Assembly (NCBI GenBank): GCA_002914845.1
Contig: JXTC01000480.1
Span: 2,061 to 66,060, forward strand
Direction of reading: 5' to 3'
Length of the DNA: 64,000 nt
Source of the DNA: Trema orientale
Lineage: Eukaryota > Streptophyta > Magnoliopsida > Rosales > Cannabaceae
Shown here piece after piece: positions 24,744-37,620 of this stretch. Positions within the stretch are counted from its first letter, which is position 1. Each line of letters opens with the position of its first letter. The position numbers and the translations under genes are program-made. Below the pieces are notes generated by a model. That model had not been told where the DNA came from and ran no database searches. It saw nothing but the letters and a program-made list of their open reading frames with translations.

Positions 24744-26740
24744 TTGAGTACATTAACCGTAAAATTAAAAGTAACTGTGAATAAGTCGAAGAGAAGAATG
24801 GATTGTGATATGGATACAATACAAAGCATTGAAGCATTATATGAAAAATTGTTTGAGGATATAAAGAATGTTGAATGTGAAATTATTGCATTTAGAGAAA
24901 AGTTTAGGCGTAGTGAGGAGGATCGTCGATCATTCCATAAAAGCAGTATTATCAGCAATTTTATATAGATCGAAAAGTGGTAGGCGTTTTGATTTTTTTA
25001 GGGAGAAAGATATTCAGATGGCTATAGAAGCAAAAGAGGGGTCAATGCCACCTAATCTGGAGCTTCCTATTGAAGGTGATGATGAAATTAGTGGAAAGCG
25101 ACTGACAAAGTCATCTAATAAGGTTATTTTGGGGAATGATGATGTGCAAGTTCTTGGTGTGGGGAAGCACGCATCTACATCACATTACCTCATTAAGGTA
25201 ATATTGTACTACTAACAGTAGAATGTGAATTTATAAAGCATGCAATTATTTTCTTTTAGTTAATATTGGAATAATTATTTCTCTAGGTTTACGAGTTAGA
25301 TTCAGTGTACATTTATAAATCATTCATAGGGAAAAACGCAGTTAGTTGCTCTAGTCAATTTGATATGAGGAACTATAGTCTGTCAGATGGGTTCCAGGCA
25401 ATGCCGGAAAAAGTAGTTGGTGTGGTATGTAAGAATTTTTTTCTTTCTTGAGTAATATATATTTTTTTAATTGGTAATTCAATTTCCATATTTTTGTATG
25501 AGTGTATTTCTATCTTTCAGAGATTCAAGGAGGTAATGGTTGATGGAAAGAAAAGTGGAGGACTAGGTAGTATTATGAAGCAAGGTTCTTCTCGTAAAGC
25601 GGTTGGCATAACTAAGATTAGTCTATTTACGCTTGTTAATGCTCTACAATACCACGAAGAGGTTATAGTGGTTGATTATATTTTCAATGAAGATCTGTAG
25701 GGAGAGTAAGCCTAATAATTTTCTAATGATTTACTACCATCTCCGTTAGATTTAGTGCTTGGATATAAGGTTGATGACATATGGGTTTGACAAATTTTTA
25801 CTGTTTTTATTTGAGTATATTTTATAAATGAAATGATGTTTCTAGTGAACAACGTGGTTACGTGGAGGGTAAATATAAGTTGCAAAAAATTCTATGAAAT
25901 AGTATTAATTAAACTGAAATGATGTTTCTTGTAAGTAATGTGGTTAGGAGGAGGAGGATGGTTAATATGCGTTGCGAAAAATTCTATGTTATAGTATATT
26001 GAAAAGAGTTTAAATTTTGCAGCGAGTACATTATAAAGACAGAGCATATATTTTTACAGAGGAAGACCTTTGCTTGCATGAAGCTGGATCTTTCTTGATT
26101 GATGAGGTAAAAAATGGATCATTTTTTTAATTCATATTTAAGATATTTATTTAGACTTCCTTCTTAATTGTTTAGGTATTAAATGTGTTAATTAAACTCC
26201 TAATGGAGGATGAGCGATTGAGTTCATATAATAAACTGCAGAATTGGTACTAGGTAAGTGAAACTCCGGTTGGTTTAGTCTGAATTTTATTTGCTATTTT
26301 TGTCAGTAAGACTAAATTATATTTAGAATGAAGGCAAAAGTAGCACTTGTTATTTAATATCCAGTCGGGTGCCACTGGTTCAAGGAGCAGTCCCAGTTAA
26401 TTTATTAGTAAGCATAACATGTAGACGACTTTCATAGGTAACCTTGCTTTTTGCAAGAAGGTCTGCGTAAGCAAAATTATAGAGTTAATTTTTCTTTTTT
26501 GTTTTGAATGTATAAATTCGAAACTTTTTGTTAATTTATTTATTAAAATTTGTTTGGTTTATATGTCGATGACTACAAAGATATTTATTCCACTACTACA
26601 CATGGATCACTGATTCCTTTTAATTGTTTGCACTGATGATAGAATTATTGAAATTTGGGACTCGTTGATTGTTAATGGGGAATCAAGGGGGAAGTCAATA
26701 GTGGCTACAGTAGTGAGTTATGTATATTTATTTATTTTAT
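24744..26740 (+). pseudogene. Ulp1-like (C48) cysteine protease gene, degenerate, transposon-associated
   Basis: Exon-like open blocks with GT/AG borders occur at about 24744-25197 (N-terminal, coiled-coil-like), 25288-25422, 25521-25690, 26024-26105, 26177-26254 and 26570-26740. The block at 26024-26254 resembles the start of a Ulp1 domain (F-L-I-D-E-V-L-N). The last block reads KIFIPLL..DH, a stop, then ..IIEIWDSL: the catalytic His (26608) and Asp (26659) motifs of C48 peptidases. The Gln and Cys motifs were not found. Damage: an extra A near 24940 relative to the copy at 30788-31051, a TAG after NWY, and TGA right after the catalytic His. Ulp1-like genes are known as cargo of plant MULEs (Kaonashi type) and CACTA elements; origin here is inferred. 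Confidence 0.6.
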
Positions 26741-27212
26741 TTATCAATGATTGGTGAGTATCAAGTATTTCAGTTGAACTATCGTACTATGTATTTCGTG
26801 TACACATGGATGCATGGATATTGCTAATTTAAACCTGCAAAATATATTGATGGAGTGTCATTTTTTGTTGCATTTATTGTTGATTTACCTTATCTTAAAG
26901 CCATGTGGCATATTATTTACTTGTTTTATTGCTGAATACGTGTAAATGTGCTTGATACATAACTAAGTACTAAGTCTTCTATCTTCCTAAAATTTCAAAT
27001 ACATACACTGGATACAGCACTGTTATTTGACATAGGAAAGAGTAAGATTGTTAGGCTTTTGTTTCGGCAGTTTGCTGTAATAACTAAATTGAATGCCTCT
27101 CAACTGTGTAATTTGAGTGATTATAGGATATTTGTCACCAACTTCATACACAATATTGCTTTTAGTGTGATGCAACTGGAAAATGTATTAAATTTGAAAT
27201 TATAAACACATA

Positions 27213-27994
27213 AATCTTAGCATGTTGCTTGTGGATAGGAAAGAGAAACTGTTGTTATGTACTAATTTAGTTAAAATTAATATTTGACAGTTTCACAGCT
27301 AGCGTCTTGCATTAGCATTGAGAATAGTACTTTCTACACGCAGTAAATGTAGTAGAGTTAAGAAGGAAACAGTTCGACTTTATTGCTGGAGTAAGAAGGC
27401 TGCAAAATATAATTCTGAACTGAAGCGGATCAAGGTTTGAAATAAATATTAACATGCCATGATTTAATTCTGGGCAGTATGGGAAGTGAAATTTTTTTAA
27501 TTTTATTGTTTGTTATAGGTTCGAAGGTTGACGACATGAATATTTATTAAAGAGTTATGAATGTAGTTGGTTTTTGATAGTGGTACTTAGGATATAGACA
27601 CAAATTCAATATGTGATATAATATATTTGAGTACATTAACTATAAATTAAAAGTAAATATGAATATGTTGAAGGGAAGCATGGATTATCCTGTAGATGCA
27701 GTACAACACATTGAAGTATCATATGTAAAATTGTTCGACGATATACGATTAAAGTTAATTATCGATAATGTAATTTTACATGTGGATGGGAAAGATAAAT
27801 TGTTGCTATGTATTAATTTGGTTAAAGTTAATATTTGACAAATTCACAGCCAAGATCAGCATCTTGCATTGGCTTTGAGAATAGTATTTTCTGCACACAA
27901 TACTGAACGTAGTAGGATTAAGAAGAAAGTGGTTTGACTTTATTGCCGAGGTAAGAAGGCAGCAAAATATAATGCTAAATTGAAGCAGATCAAG
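27213..27994 (+). repeat. Duplicated segments inside the Ulp1/FAR1-like region
   Basis: About 220 bp at 27213-27435 recur at 27772-27994 (each encodes a K-K-A-A-K-Y-N peptide and 'gaactgaagcggatcaagg'-like ends). Between them, 27440-27765 repeats 24545-24860 from the start of the Ulp1-like gene. The order is therefore copy, N-terminal module, copy, all in the same orientation. Confidence 0.7.
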
Positions 27995-28705
27995 GTCACA
28001 TCCTGTTGAGATCGAGTCATATTCATCTAAAGTCTTTACTAGAGCAATGTTTTATCGAGTCAAGGAAGATATCAGAAAGGAAGGCAGATACCTTATAATG
28101 GCCACAACAACAACCGATGCAATAACCATATTCCATTATAAAAGTAATAATGCATCGATAATAAAGAGGTCAATCACTTATAACCATAGTACTGACGCTT
28201 ATATATATGATTGCCTACAATTCCCAAGCAGTGGCATACCGTTCAGATACATATTTGTAACTATGAAAATTATGGGAAAGACTTCATTATTTGAACCCCT
28301 TATTTAGGACCAATGGACCATACAACCAAGAGGTAACTTAGAAGAGAAAGTTTTTTTCAAAGGACTAGCAATTACACATACTCAGAAGATACTACAAGAT
28401 TTAGCCACACATCTAGTCAAGCAACTAAGTTAGCTTACTTTGCCTCTATAAGCCCAGCTTTGTTCACCATTATTGCAGATGCATTCACAATAACTTATAA
28501 AACAGTGAAAACATTATGGGAAGCAAATGGGGAAAACAATACGATGCCGCCTCATATCAACATTCAAGATTTACTATTGTGAATCCTGTTGCGAACAAAA
28601 ACTAAAGGCACTTAAAAAACAAAGAAGTCCGGTGGACATGACAGAAGAAAATGTAGTCAATGTAAGACGTGAAGGCATAATAAGACGACATGCAATAGAA
28701 GAAAA
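27858..28705 (+). pseudogene. FAR1/MULE-type protein C-terminus with SWIM finger and CCHC knuckle, degenerate
   Basis: The frame at 28047-28307 translates with the layout of FAR1-related/MULE transposases: a region like 'Y-S-S-K-V-F-T-R-A-M-F', then a SWIM-type finger in which the expected ligands of CxC...GIPCRH are largely lost (Y-D-C and I-P-F-R-Y). About 350 bp later, in another frame, Cys 28652, Cys 28661, His 28676 and Cys 28691 form an exact C-x2-C-x4-H-x4-C knuckle containing a TGA at 28670. Such knuckles follow the SWIM finger in many of these proteins. Frameshifts and stops rule out function. It shares orientation with the Ulp1-like exons, suggesting one former MULE-type element. 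Confidence 0.6.
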
Positions 28706-28814
28706 TAACCCCATAACAATGGACATCAATCTAGGGATTCAAACGACACCTTGGAAGAGGAGGAAGTCAACTTATCGGATGTTGCTGAGTAAGACATATG
28801 GCTTCTTTGAATGA

Positions 28815-30787
28815 TGATTTAGGTGCTGATTTGGAGGATCAACTTATAATGGAATCTAATTCAGAGACATCTTCAGCACCAGATTCCACTCCACGATAGT
28901 GAATACTGTATGGAACAATATGAGTACAATTTATACAACTAGTCCAGGTACGCTTAAATTATCTGTCCAAGTCTATCAAATTAACTTTTAATTAGTTTTT
29001 GGTCAAATATTTCAAATTCAACCATAGTTTCAAAATTATACTCATCTAATTAGATTTTTTTTCCTATATCTTATTGCATGGTTGTTTGTTCGATTTCAAG
29101 TAGATCCAGTCTTCTCTATTACTGCTATGTTTCCTTACTTTACTGCATCTGTGCGTATCTAAGTTTGTATAACACATAAAATATGTTCATATGTGTACTG
29201 CTTATTACTTCATTTTCTGAGTTCCAAACAACTATAGTTACTATTGCACGAAAAAATGGCAATCTACTTTTTTTGGTTTTTCATATTAAGTCATACATAT
29301 GCATTTAATAAAGAAAACTTAAACTACAGAGACATGAAGTCCACTAAAAATCTGATCTCATACCCAGATCAACACTCACTCTACTTAGTACCTATACCAA
29401 TCCTATTTAACCGAATAGTCGGGTATTACCCACCCTATTAGGTTTGGGCACCTACGAGTAAACGGGTTTAATTGTCATCTCTAGTTGTGTTAGCATTGTA
29501 TAAAGTTTCATCGGAAAATTTACTTTTATTTTTAAAGTCTTTATTCTCGATGACTCTGTAGACATATGATATTTTTATAAACCTGTAAGGTGATGAATTA
29601 AATTAAGTAAAACACCATAAACTGTTAAAGGCGGTGTATGCTGAATGCAACTTATAAAGTTTCATTTACTATTCTGCTTAAAATGGTGCCCGAGATGCAC
29701 TCCAACCCAGCGGTATTTATTACGATTCTAAAATAAGAATGACAAAAGTTTAAAAAAAAAAAAAGCATGACAGATCCAACTATTCAAACAATTTTAAATC
29801 AAGAATGACAAAAGTTTTAAAAAAAAATTCATATTTTGTTCTTTTTTTTTTTCAAGAGCTTAAATTATTCAAAACAAATAAATTTTTATTTAAAAAAAAA
29901 AAAGCGATAATGAAAACATTTTTTAAGAATTCTTATTTTTCTTTCTCTTTTAAATCATTTTAAGTGAAAATGTTAAATATTGAAACTAAAATGAGTTTAA
30001 ATTATTCAAAACAATTAAATGCTAAAAAGAAAAAGAATGACAAAAGTTTTTTTCCTTAATTAATATCATTTTCATTTATTTCTTTTTAAAAAAAGAAAGA
30101 CAAGAATAATTAGTTTCAATATCTATTATTTTTAATATATGTTTTATAAGTTTAAAGGGTAAACTTATCTTTTTTAACAAACCAAACTTCTAATTTTGAC
30201 TAAATATACGGGCCTAGTTCAATTTGATAGGAAAATGTAAATTAAATATTGAATTTGATATAAAAGAAAAAGTGTAGGTTTTTTTGATAAAACATTAAAG
30301 GTGGTGGATTTTTTTGATATTATTCCTATTTTGTGGGATAAAGGTTAAGATTTTTATTAGCTGTCACAGTTTGATTCTTGTTCAGGGTAGACAGTCATGT
30401 GCCTAGTAACACCTCTTAAAAGCAAGGCTTCCGTGGATCGTGTTCTATAAGTTCTAATCAATACGTAGTTTTGACATAGGTGGAGCCACCATTTGAGGAT
30501 CGAAGAAAATTAATACCACGTAACCGCAAGTAAACAACCCGACCCGACCCGTTGTTAACAGTTATAGCCTTATTTATAACGTGGCCCAATCCCATAATAC
30601 TAATGCATGTGTGAGTTAACCCTATTATTCTACCCTTGTAGAGAAGAAAATTTGAAATACTAATCCCAGTTGTGCATTTTTATCATGAGATCAGACTTTT
30701 AGCAACATTTTTTTTCCCTTTACAAATCCACTAGTAAAGGGAAAAATGTGGATTGGAAAAAGTTTAGCGATCTTTTGGCAAATAATT
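28815..30787. other. AT-rich spacer with a possible hAT terminus
   Basis: At 29440-29483 a 'gggttt...aattgtcatctcta' end, inverted TAGAGATGACAATT, looks like one terminus of a hAT element; the partner was not found. At 29737, 29802 and 30036 'gaatgacaaaagttt' recurs with poly-A tracts. No gene is recognised. Confidence 0.4.
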
Positions 30788-31493
30788 TTACATATAAATT
30801 TTGTAATCTACTAATTTATCTTCCTCCCCAGAAAACCCATAATGCCCACCACTTTTCGATCTACATAAAATTGCTGATAATATTGCTTTATGGACTGATC
30901 GACGATCAACCTTACTATGCCTAAACTCCTCTCTAAATGCAACAATTTCACCTTTAACATTCATTACATCCTCAAACAATTTTACATATGATGTTTCAAT
31001 TCGTTGTATTGCATCCACAACATAATCCATCATTCCCTTCAACATGTTCATATTTACTTTTAATTTACAGTTAATGTACTCAAATATATTATATTACAAA
31101 TTGAATCCGTGTTTGTATCCCAAGTACCATTATCAAATCTATCTACACTCATAATTCTTTAATAAATATTTATATTGTCAACCTTCGAACCTATCACAAA
31201 CAATAAATTTTTCAAAAATTTCATTGATGACTTGTCAGCACTTCCAAAATCCTAACTTTAAATTAGCTGTAGCATTTCTCTAATTCTCAGTAATTGTCCG
31301 AAAGATTGCTTAACTTTTCTCTATCATCCTCTAGTTTCATACCAAGGTCTTTTATGTATACCAATGGTTCATTCGGAAGTTGGGTCAATGGACCATCCCG
31401 GTATTCAAAAGTCAAATTTTTGGATCGGTTGGGCATACTAGAGTTAGGAAAAACATTAATATTGCAGGAATTAATGGATGAATCAGATTTCAT
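30788..31493 (-). pseudogene. Inverted copy of the Ulp1-like gene's N-terminal module
   Basis: The minus-strand frame at 30788-31051 encodes a charged, probably coiled-coil segment matching the protein at 24744-24968 (shared stretches KLFED..NV..EI.AFRE.FR and DRRS.HKA). Here the reading frame continues past the point where the + copy is shifted. Homology extends upstream to about 31210 through a 'tgtgatag/gttcgaag' junction resembling a splice acceptor. The frame at 31287-31493 may be another exon; I do not recognise it. No catalytic part is present. Confidence 0.5.
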
Positions 31494-31952
31494 TTTTGCA
31501 AGATGAAATCCTACACACTCATTTGTTAAGATGAATCATTAAAATATACTCTAGCACCCAAAAAAAAAGACTACTACTCAGGATGATACCAATAAGGGGA
31601 TATGAGTGCCATACCTTTTCAGCTTAGGAAATCGATGGACATAATGATGTGATTCAACCTCTACAAGCAACACACTATGGGAAAAACATACCCAGAAATA
31701 AGATAATTAGTACATTTGTCCTATAAGTATACGATTTCATTCCTCGTAAAATTCAGCCTTTGTGATTTATAGTTAAATTTTGAAAACTTAACATACTTTA
31801 AAGTAAGAACATATGATACAATGAAGTTAGAATATGATTTAAAGTTCACTCAACTACTACACAAGTTTCGGAATCAGCAGTTCTGTGAATTAGGAGGAGA
31901 GCATGTACAAGTGTCTGAGTCGCTCATTTCTGTTATCTTCTTAGCTAATACC

Positions 31953-34550
31953 CTACTTAAATAATAACTTCCTCGTGGCTTTGCTCTTAGATTTTAAAAT
32001 AAAACCTCTTACTTCTTTCTATTTACTATGCCATCATATCTGAATACCCTAATATTTGAAAGTGAATATTACTATACACATAAAAATTCCACGGACAACG
32101 TGTACGAACTTAGTCCATACCTAACAAAATGAAACTAGTCTTTTGAATATTACTGTGAATATCGCACCCATGACAAAGGGCCGAGATTCGAGAGGCTATT
32201 AAATTCACAGTACTATGACATTAACAAAGGTAGTAATGGTTTTTGTATAATCTACAGACAACTCTATCCTCATCCACTTAGTTCTTGAACGATTTAATAG
32301 TGTGTTCTAGAACCCAACCTCCCTTAACAATTAAGATGGTAAACAAACCCCATGTTGTAGTAAGCACGTGAAGAAATTCATGTCCCTTCAAATCTAGAAG
32401 TTGAAGTGCACTTTAAGTGTTTCATATCTCGAGGCAATCTGAGTTCCTCAGAAACGATTAGATTTGATATGCGTTCTTCACAGTGAAAGATGAAAATGTC
32501 CATGACATTGTCAACATTTCCATAACATTATTCATACTTTGAAGTCTCCACATGGATATGGAGGTGCAAGATTATCTTCCTAGAGTGTCAGCGAAATATC
32601 CATAATATCCAAAAAAATCCAAAATATCCTCAAATATCTATGAATTTCTAGGATATTTGTGGACATATCCACGTAATATTCACAACAACTTCCTATTTAA
32701 ATAATAACTTTCTCGTGGTTTTGCCCTTAGTTTTCTAAAATAAGGCCTCATACTTTCTTCTATTTACTATTACTGCTATTGTAACTGAATACCCTAACGT
32801 TTGAAAGTAAATACTATTGTATACATATAAATTCTATTGACCATGTGTATGATCTAAGTCTATATCTAACCAAATGAAACTAGTCTTTCTAGATATTACC
32901 GTGAATATCGCACCCATGGCTAAGGGGCAGAATTCGAAAGGCTGTCAATCTCATAGTATAAAGGCATTAACAGAGGCAATAATGAAATAATCTTTGTATA
33001 GTCTGCAGACAACCATGTCCTCTTCCATTCAGCTCTTGAATGAGTCAATAACATGTTCTAGAACCCAACCTCCCCTTAATAATTAAGGTGGTGAATGGAC
33101 CTCGTGTTGTAGTTGAGCATATGAAGAAATTCATGTCCCTTCAAATCTAGAAGTTGAAGTGCACCTTAAGTTTTTTGTGTCTCGAGGCAATATGGGTTCC
33201 TCAGAAACGATTAGTTTTGGTATACATTCTTCACAGTGAAGGATGAAAATGTTCATAACATTGGCAACATTTTTATGACATTATTCATGCTTTGAAGTCT
33301 CCATATAGATATGGAGGTGTAAGATTATTTTCCTAGCGTGTCAACAAAATATCTATAATATCCAAAAATATCCGTAAATATCCATGAATTTCTAAGATAT
33401 TTGTGAACATATCCACGTAATATTCACAACAATTTTTTATTTAAATAATGACTTCCTCGTAGCTTTGCCCTTGGTTTTCTAAAATAAGTCTCCTACTATC
33501 TTCTATTTACTATAACTGCCATTGTAACTGAATACCAACATTTGAAAGTAAATATTACTGCATACATACAAATTCTATAGACCACGTATACGACCTTAGT
33601 CCATACCTAACCAAATGAAACTAGTCTTTCTGGATATTACTGCGAATATCGCACCCATGTCCAAGGGGCAGAATTCGAGAGACTCTCAATCTAATAGTAC
33701 TACGGGGTTAACAGAGGCAGTAATAGTCTTTGCATCGTCTGCAGACAACTCTGTCCTCATCCACTTAGTTCTTAAACGATTCATTAGCGTGATCTGGAAC
33801 CCAACCTCCCCTTAATGAAGAAATTCATGTCCCGTCAAATCTAGAAGTTAAAGTTCACTTTAAGTGTTTTGTGGCTCAAGGCAATCTAGGAAATCCGGGT
33901 TCCTCAGAAACAGTTGGGTTTAGTATACGGTCATTACAGTGAAGGATGAAAATATCCACGATATTGTCGATATTTATACGACATTATTCATATTTTGAAG
34001 TCTCTACATGGATATTGGGATGAAGATTATCTTCCTGGAGTGTCCGCGAAATATCTATAATGTCCAAAAATATCTAAAATATCTGTAAATATTCATGAAT
34101 TTCTAGGATTTTGTAGACATATCCATGTAATATTCACAACAACTTCCTATTTAAATAATGACTTCCTCGTGGCTTGGCCCTTAGTTATTTAAAATAAGGT
34201 ATTCTAGTTCCTTTTATTTACTAGAACTGTCATCGTAACTAAATACCTTAACAGTTGAAAGTAAATATTACTAAATACAAAATCCATTGACAACATGTGC
34301 GATCTTAGTCCATACCTAACTAAATGAGACGAGTCTTTCTGGATATTACTGTGAATATCGCACCCATGGCCAAGGGGGTAGGATTCGAGAGGCTGTCAAG
34401 CTCACAGTACTATGATGTTAATAGAGGCAGTAATGGTCTTTGTATAGTCTGCAGACAAGTCTGTCCTTATCCACTCAGTTCTTGAATAATTTAATAGCGT
34501 GTTCTAGAACTCAACCTCTCCTTAATAATTGAGGTGGTAAACGGATCACA
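31953..34550. repeat. Tandem array of ~740-bp units, about 3.5 copies
   Basis: Units start at about 31953, 32693, 33437 and 34147, each with '(c/t)tatttaaataat(a/g)actt'. Periods are 740, 744 and 710 bp; the last unit is partial. Conserved internal marks include 'gaatatcgcacccatg', 'gtctgcagacaac' and 'ttcatgtcccttcaaatctag'. No frame is kept across units, so it appears non-coding. It matches no class I know. Confidence 0.85.
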
Positions 34551-35259
34551 TGCAAGGAATTATGCCTTCTCTTGCATGTCCACAATGGCAATAAACCAAT
34601 GCTTCTGAGCCATTATCGGCAAATAAATTTACATTATAAAGCAAATCAAAATGAACAAACCCATTTAGTTAATAATAACACTCGTACTAACTAACCTTAC
34701 ACCAATCATCTACCCTATCACCTACTCTCAATTTAAAGTCTCCACCTATACGTACATTACAATAAAAAACAGTAACTTTACCTTCCTGTACTGCCAAAGA
34801 TGGCCAATTTATAGATTCCATTCCATTTAGTCGTGCAGCGCAGATAAAACATCATGTCTAGGCCTCTGGTTTGGAAAAAAAAAAAACAATTATAATGTTA
34901 CTATAAAGTATTCACAACACAGCACACATAATCTTAAACTCATGTCTTTCAAACAATATTCAATATAAACTAATTAGACTAACTGTTATTGTTCTTAGAA
35001 TCTACTAAAACTTCAAATCATAAGGGGTCAATTCATATTGACTTCTTGTTAATATATCTACAATGCCATTTACAATCTATACAAAGATCATTATTCATTT
35101 AGTACAACTCATTTATCATTAAGTGTTTTTTCACTATTTGTTTATTGACTATAAATCAATATTCAATCTAAAAACCAAATAAATAATGAAAAGTAAAGGT
35201 TAACAATTACAATTAATTAATATAGTTTTTCTCCAGAGCCCAAAAAAAAAAATTAATAT
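34551..35259. other. AT-rich spacer
   Basis: No gene, promoter or repeat that I can support. Confidence 0.5.
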
Positions 35260-36311
35260 AGCTCTTCTTACACAATGATGTACTAGGCTTTCTGGTTGAA
35301 GGCTCAATATATGCATCCTCCGAAGTACTACTATATCTATTAGTGACAGAATTTCCATGCTAGTATTTAGTTTGTTAACACAAATTTTCTATTACAACTC
35401 ATACAATTCAGAAGGATATATATCCAAATTAGTTATGAAATTTACCAATTCTCACCCTTTTATAAAATAAATACTTGTACACATCCCTATCTACTAATAT
35501 ATAGTTATATAATCGACAACTAAGCTCTTTTTTAAGATTTGATGGATATTGTTTATCACTATATATAGCACAAACAATCTTGCACAGTGCTTCACAGGAT
35601 ATGTTGTGTCACCTTAGCTCATTTAATTCATAATTTTTGTGACTTTTACTCGGTCAAGAGAATGCAACGCCAATTCCTATTAGCCAATTAAAAGGTAGAA
35701 AATGTTAAAACTTAGAAATTTTGCATTTCAACTAGAGTTTTGCCTTACTACGCTAATACTCTTACAAATTTACGAACTGTGTCGATTTCACTCTCTGTTA
35801 TATCATTCAAAACATCACTCCATTCATCCATGCTTGCTTCCCCCATCCGACATTCCTCCTTTAACGTATCCCATAAACCATCTACCATAGAATCAATATC
35901 CACCTTTCCCTTCTCTTTAACATGTACACCAACTACATCTATGCTATTTCCTACTAATTCAAACCTCTTTTCACCTACCTCTAATTTTGTGGTATGCACG
36001 ACATAATCTTTTCACACCCAACTACTATTCCCTTCATCATCGATCCCATTTTGGACTAACAAAGCTTCTTCAACCCGACCTTCTTTCGCTTCTTGACCCT
36101 CCGATGTTACCTATACTGCATTCATTATAACTTGACGGAAAGACCGCTCATCCTCGTCATGCATTTGTTGCATATAGCTCAACATGCAGATTGATTCCGA
36201 AGCAATACAAACCCGACTTCGCAAGCCCACTATCTCGTCTTCATGCCTTGATATCCACTCAATTAAATTATTAAAACGATTAGGTTCTATCAACCCTACA
36301 CTTGTCTTCAC
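35260..36311 (-). pseudogene. Decayed gene of the same transposon-associated family
   Basis: On the minus strand one frame runs 36311 to 35748 through two stops (36111-36113 and one near 36020). It encodes acidic, helix-prone sequence (W-I-S-R-H-E-D-E-I, then M-H-D-E-D-E-R-S-F-R-Q) with the pattern of the N-terminal module at 24744 and 30788. A further open block at about 35260-35345 encodes S-S-T-S-E-D-A-Y-I-E-P. No catalytic domain is visible. Family membership rests on layout and weak similarity, so it is tentative. Confidence 0.4.
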
Positions 36312-37620
36312 TCCAGGTTAAATTGAAAATTAGTTAAATACTATAGCTTAGAACACACTAAAACATCCCACTATGTCCTTCCTCTTCTTTAACTCCAATG
36401 TCCTATGAAATCTGTAAGAAAAAAATAACCAAATTTCTGCCTGCAATAATATCATAGCAACTAAAAGGCACTAAGCTAATAACAAATAACACTAGTCTAA
36501 TTCAGATTCATTATGATTGAAACTAACCATATCATTCTTATTCATACATACCAACATATCTGAAATACAACTATTTCGTCAACCATAATAACAAAACAAA
36601 GGAAAATCATTAAGAGTCCTTACATTAATCGAGAAAGAGTATCTAAATGCACTATCAAATATAAATAATATAAAATGAATTTACACCATTGTGCATGAAA
36701 TGACAAAATCTATAAAACCATATCTATAAGTAATTGTTATTTTCCCCTTTTAATTTGAAATCAAGGACTACCTGCTCCATTCGAAAAATACCAAATTCTT
36801 CAACAAAGACTGGCCCCTAAACCCGAAGAACACATCTTTACTAATTATCTACGTAACAAAGTGAACCCTGGGATAAATGCAAAACACAAAATAAACTCAC
36901 TTCATCTACCAACATTCAGAATACAATATCCACTAATAGAAAAGTATATTTATCCTAAAATCCATTAAATACAGATTACTACTAATCACCATCCCACCAA
37001 CTCAACTACCCTTATTTGGAGAATAATTCTGCAACAAAATTCCATTACTTTCCAGCTAAAATTAAACAAACACAACAAGCATAAACAGCAACAAATACCG
37101 GAAAAAGAAAGCAATTCATCAACAATCTAAATTTCTGTTCAGAAATAAAACCAATCAACCATTCAAGAAAAGAATTTGCTGGACAATACCTTACTAAAGC
37201 AAGCAGAATTAGCAGTTTGCCTGCTCGTACACTAAAAGTCAAATCCACTTCACTTACCGGCCCAATCTTGTCCTCTTCATCTACGTCCGTAAGGTCTAAC
37301 TGTAGTTAGAGCACTAGCTTCACTTCTTTCCCACGATCTTAACCTCAATCTATTCAAATCTAACAGCAACACAACACTGAGAATCGTAAACGAATTCGAG
37401 CAGAACAATATCTACCCATAAGAAAACGATTCCATAAAACAAATGCCATTCAAAATACTCCCATCTATGAAATAAATTTACTCTTCCCACATTACATAGA
37501 CACATACAATTGCAATTACATCTATGAACCGATTTTAGCCTCCATTGTTACAACCATCTTCGTTATCACATTCTACAAAACCTAACTTCTATTTGGTAAA
37601 TTTTACAGGAAAAAATATAC
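36312..37620. other. AT-rich spacer upstream of the minus-strand relic
   Basis: Short minus-strand frames (for example 37045-37248) show no recognisable domain. It may be 5' or intron sequence of the 35260-36311 relic; nothing else is supported. Confidence 0.4.

Noticed and set aside
28527..28814. 95-codon frame overlapping the zinc knuckle
   Set aside because: It is out of frame with the C-x2-C-x4-H-x4-C knuckle and has no recognisable content; taken as a shadow frame.
31953..34550. rDNA or CRISPR-like array
   Set aside because: The units are ~740 bp with no spacer/repeat alternation and no ribosomal sequence; this is a plain tandem repeat in nuclear plant DNA.
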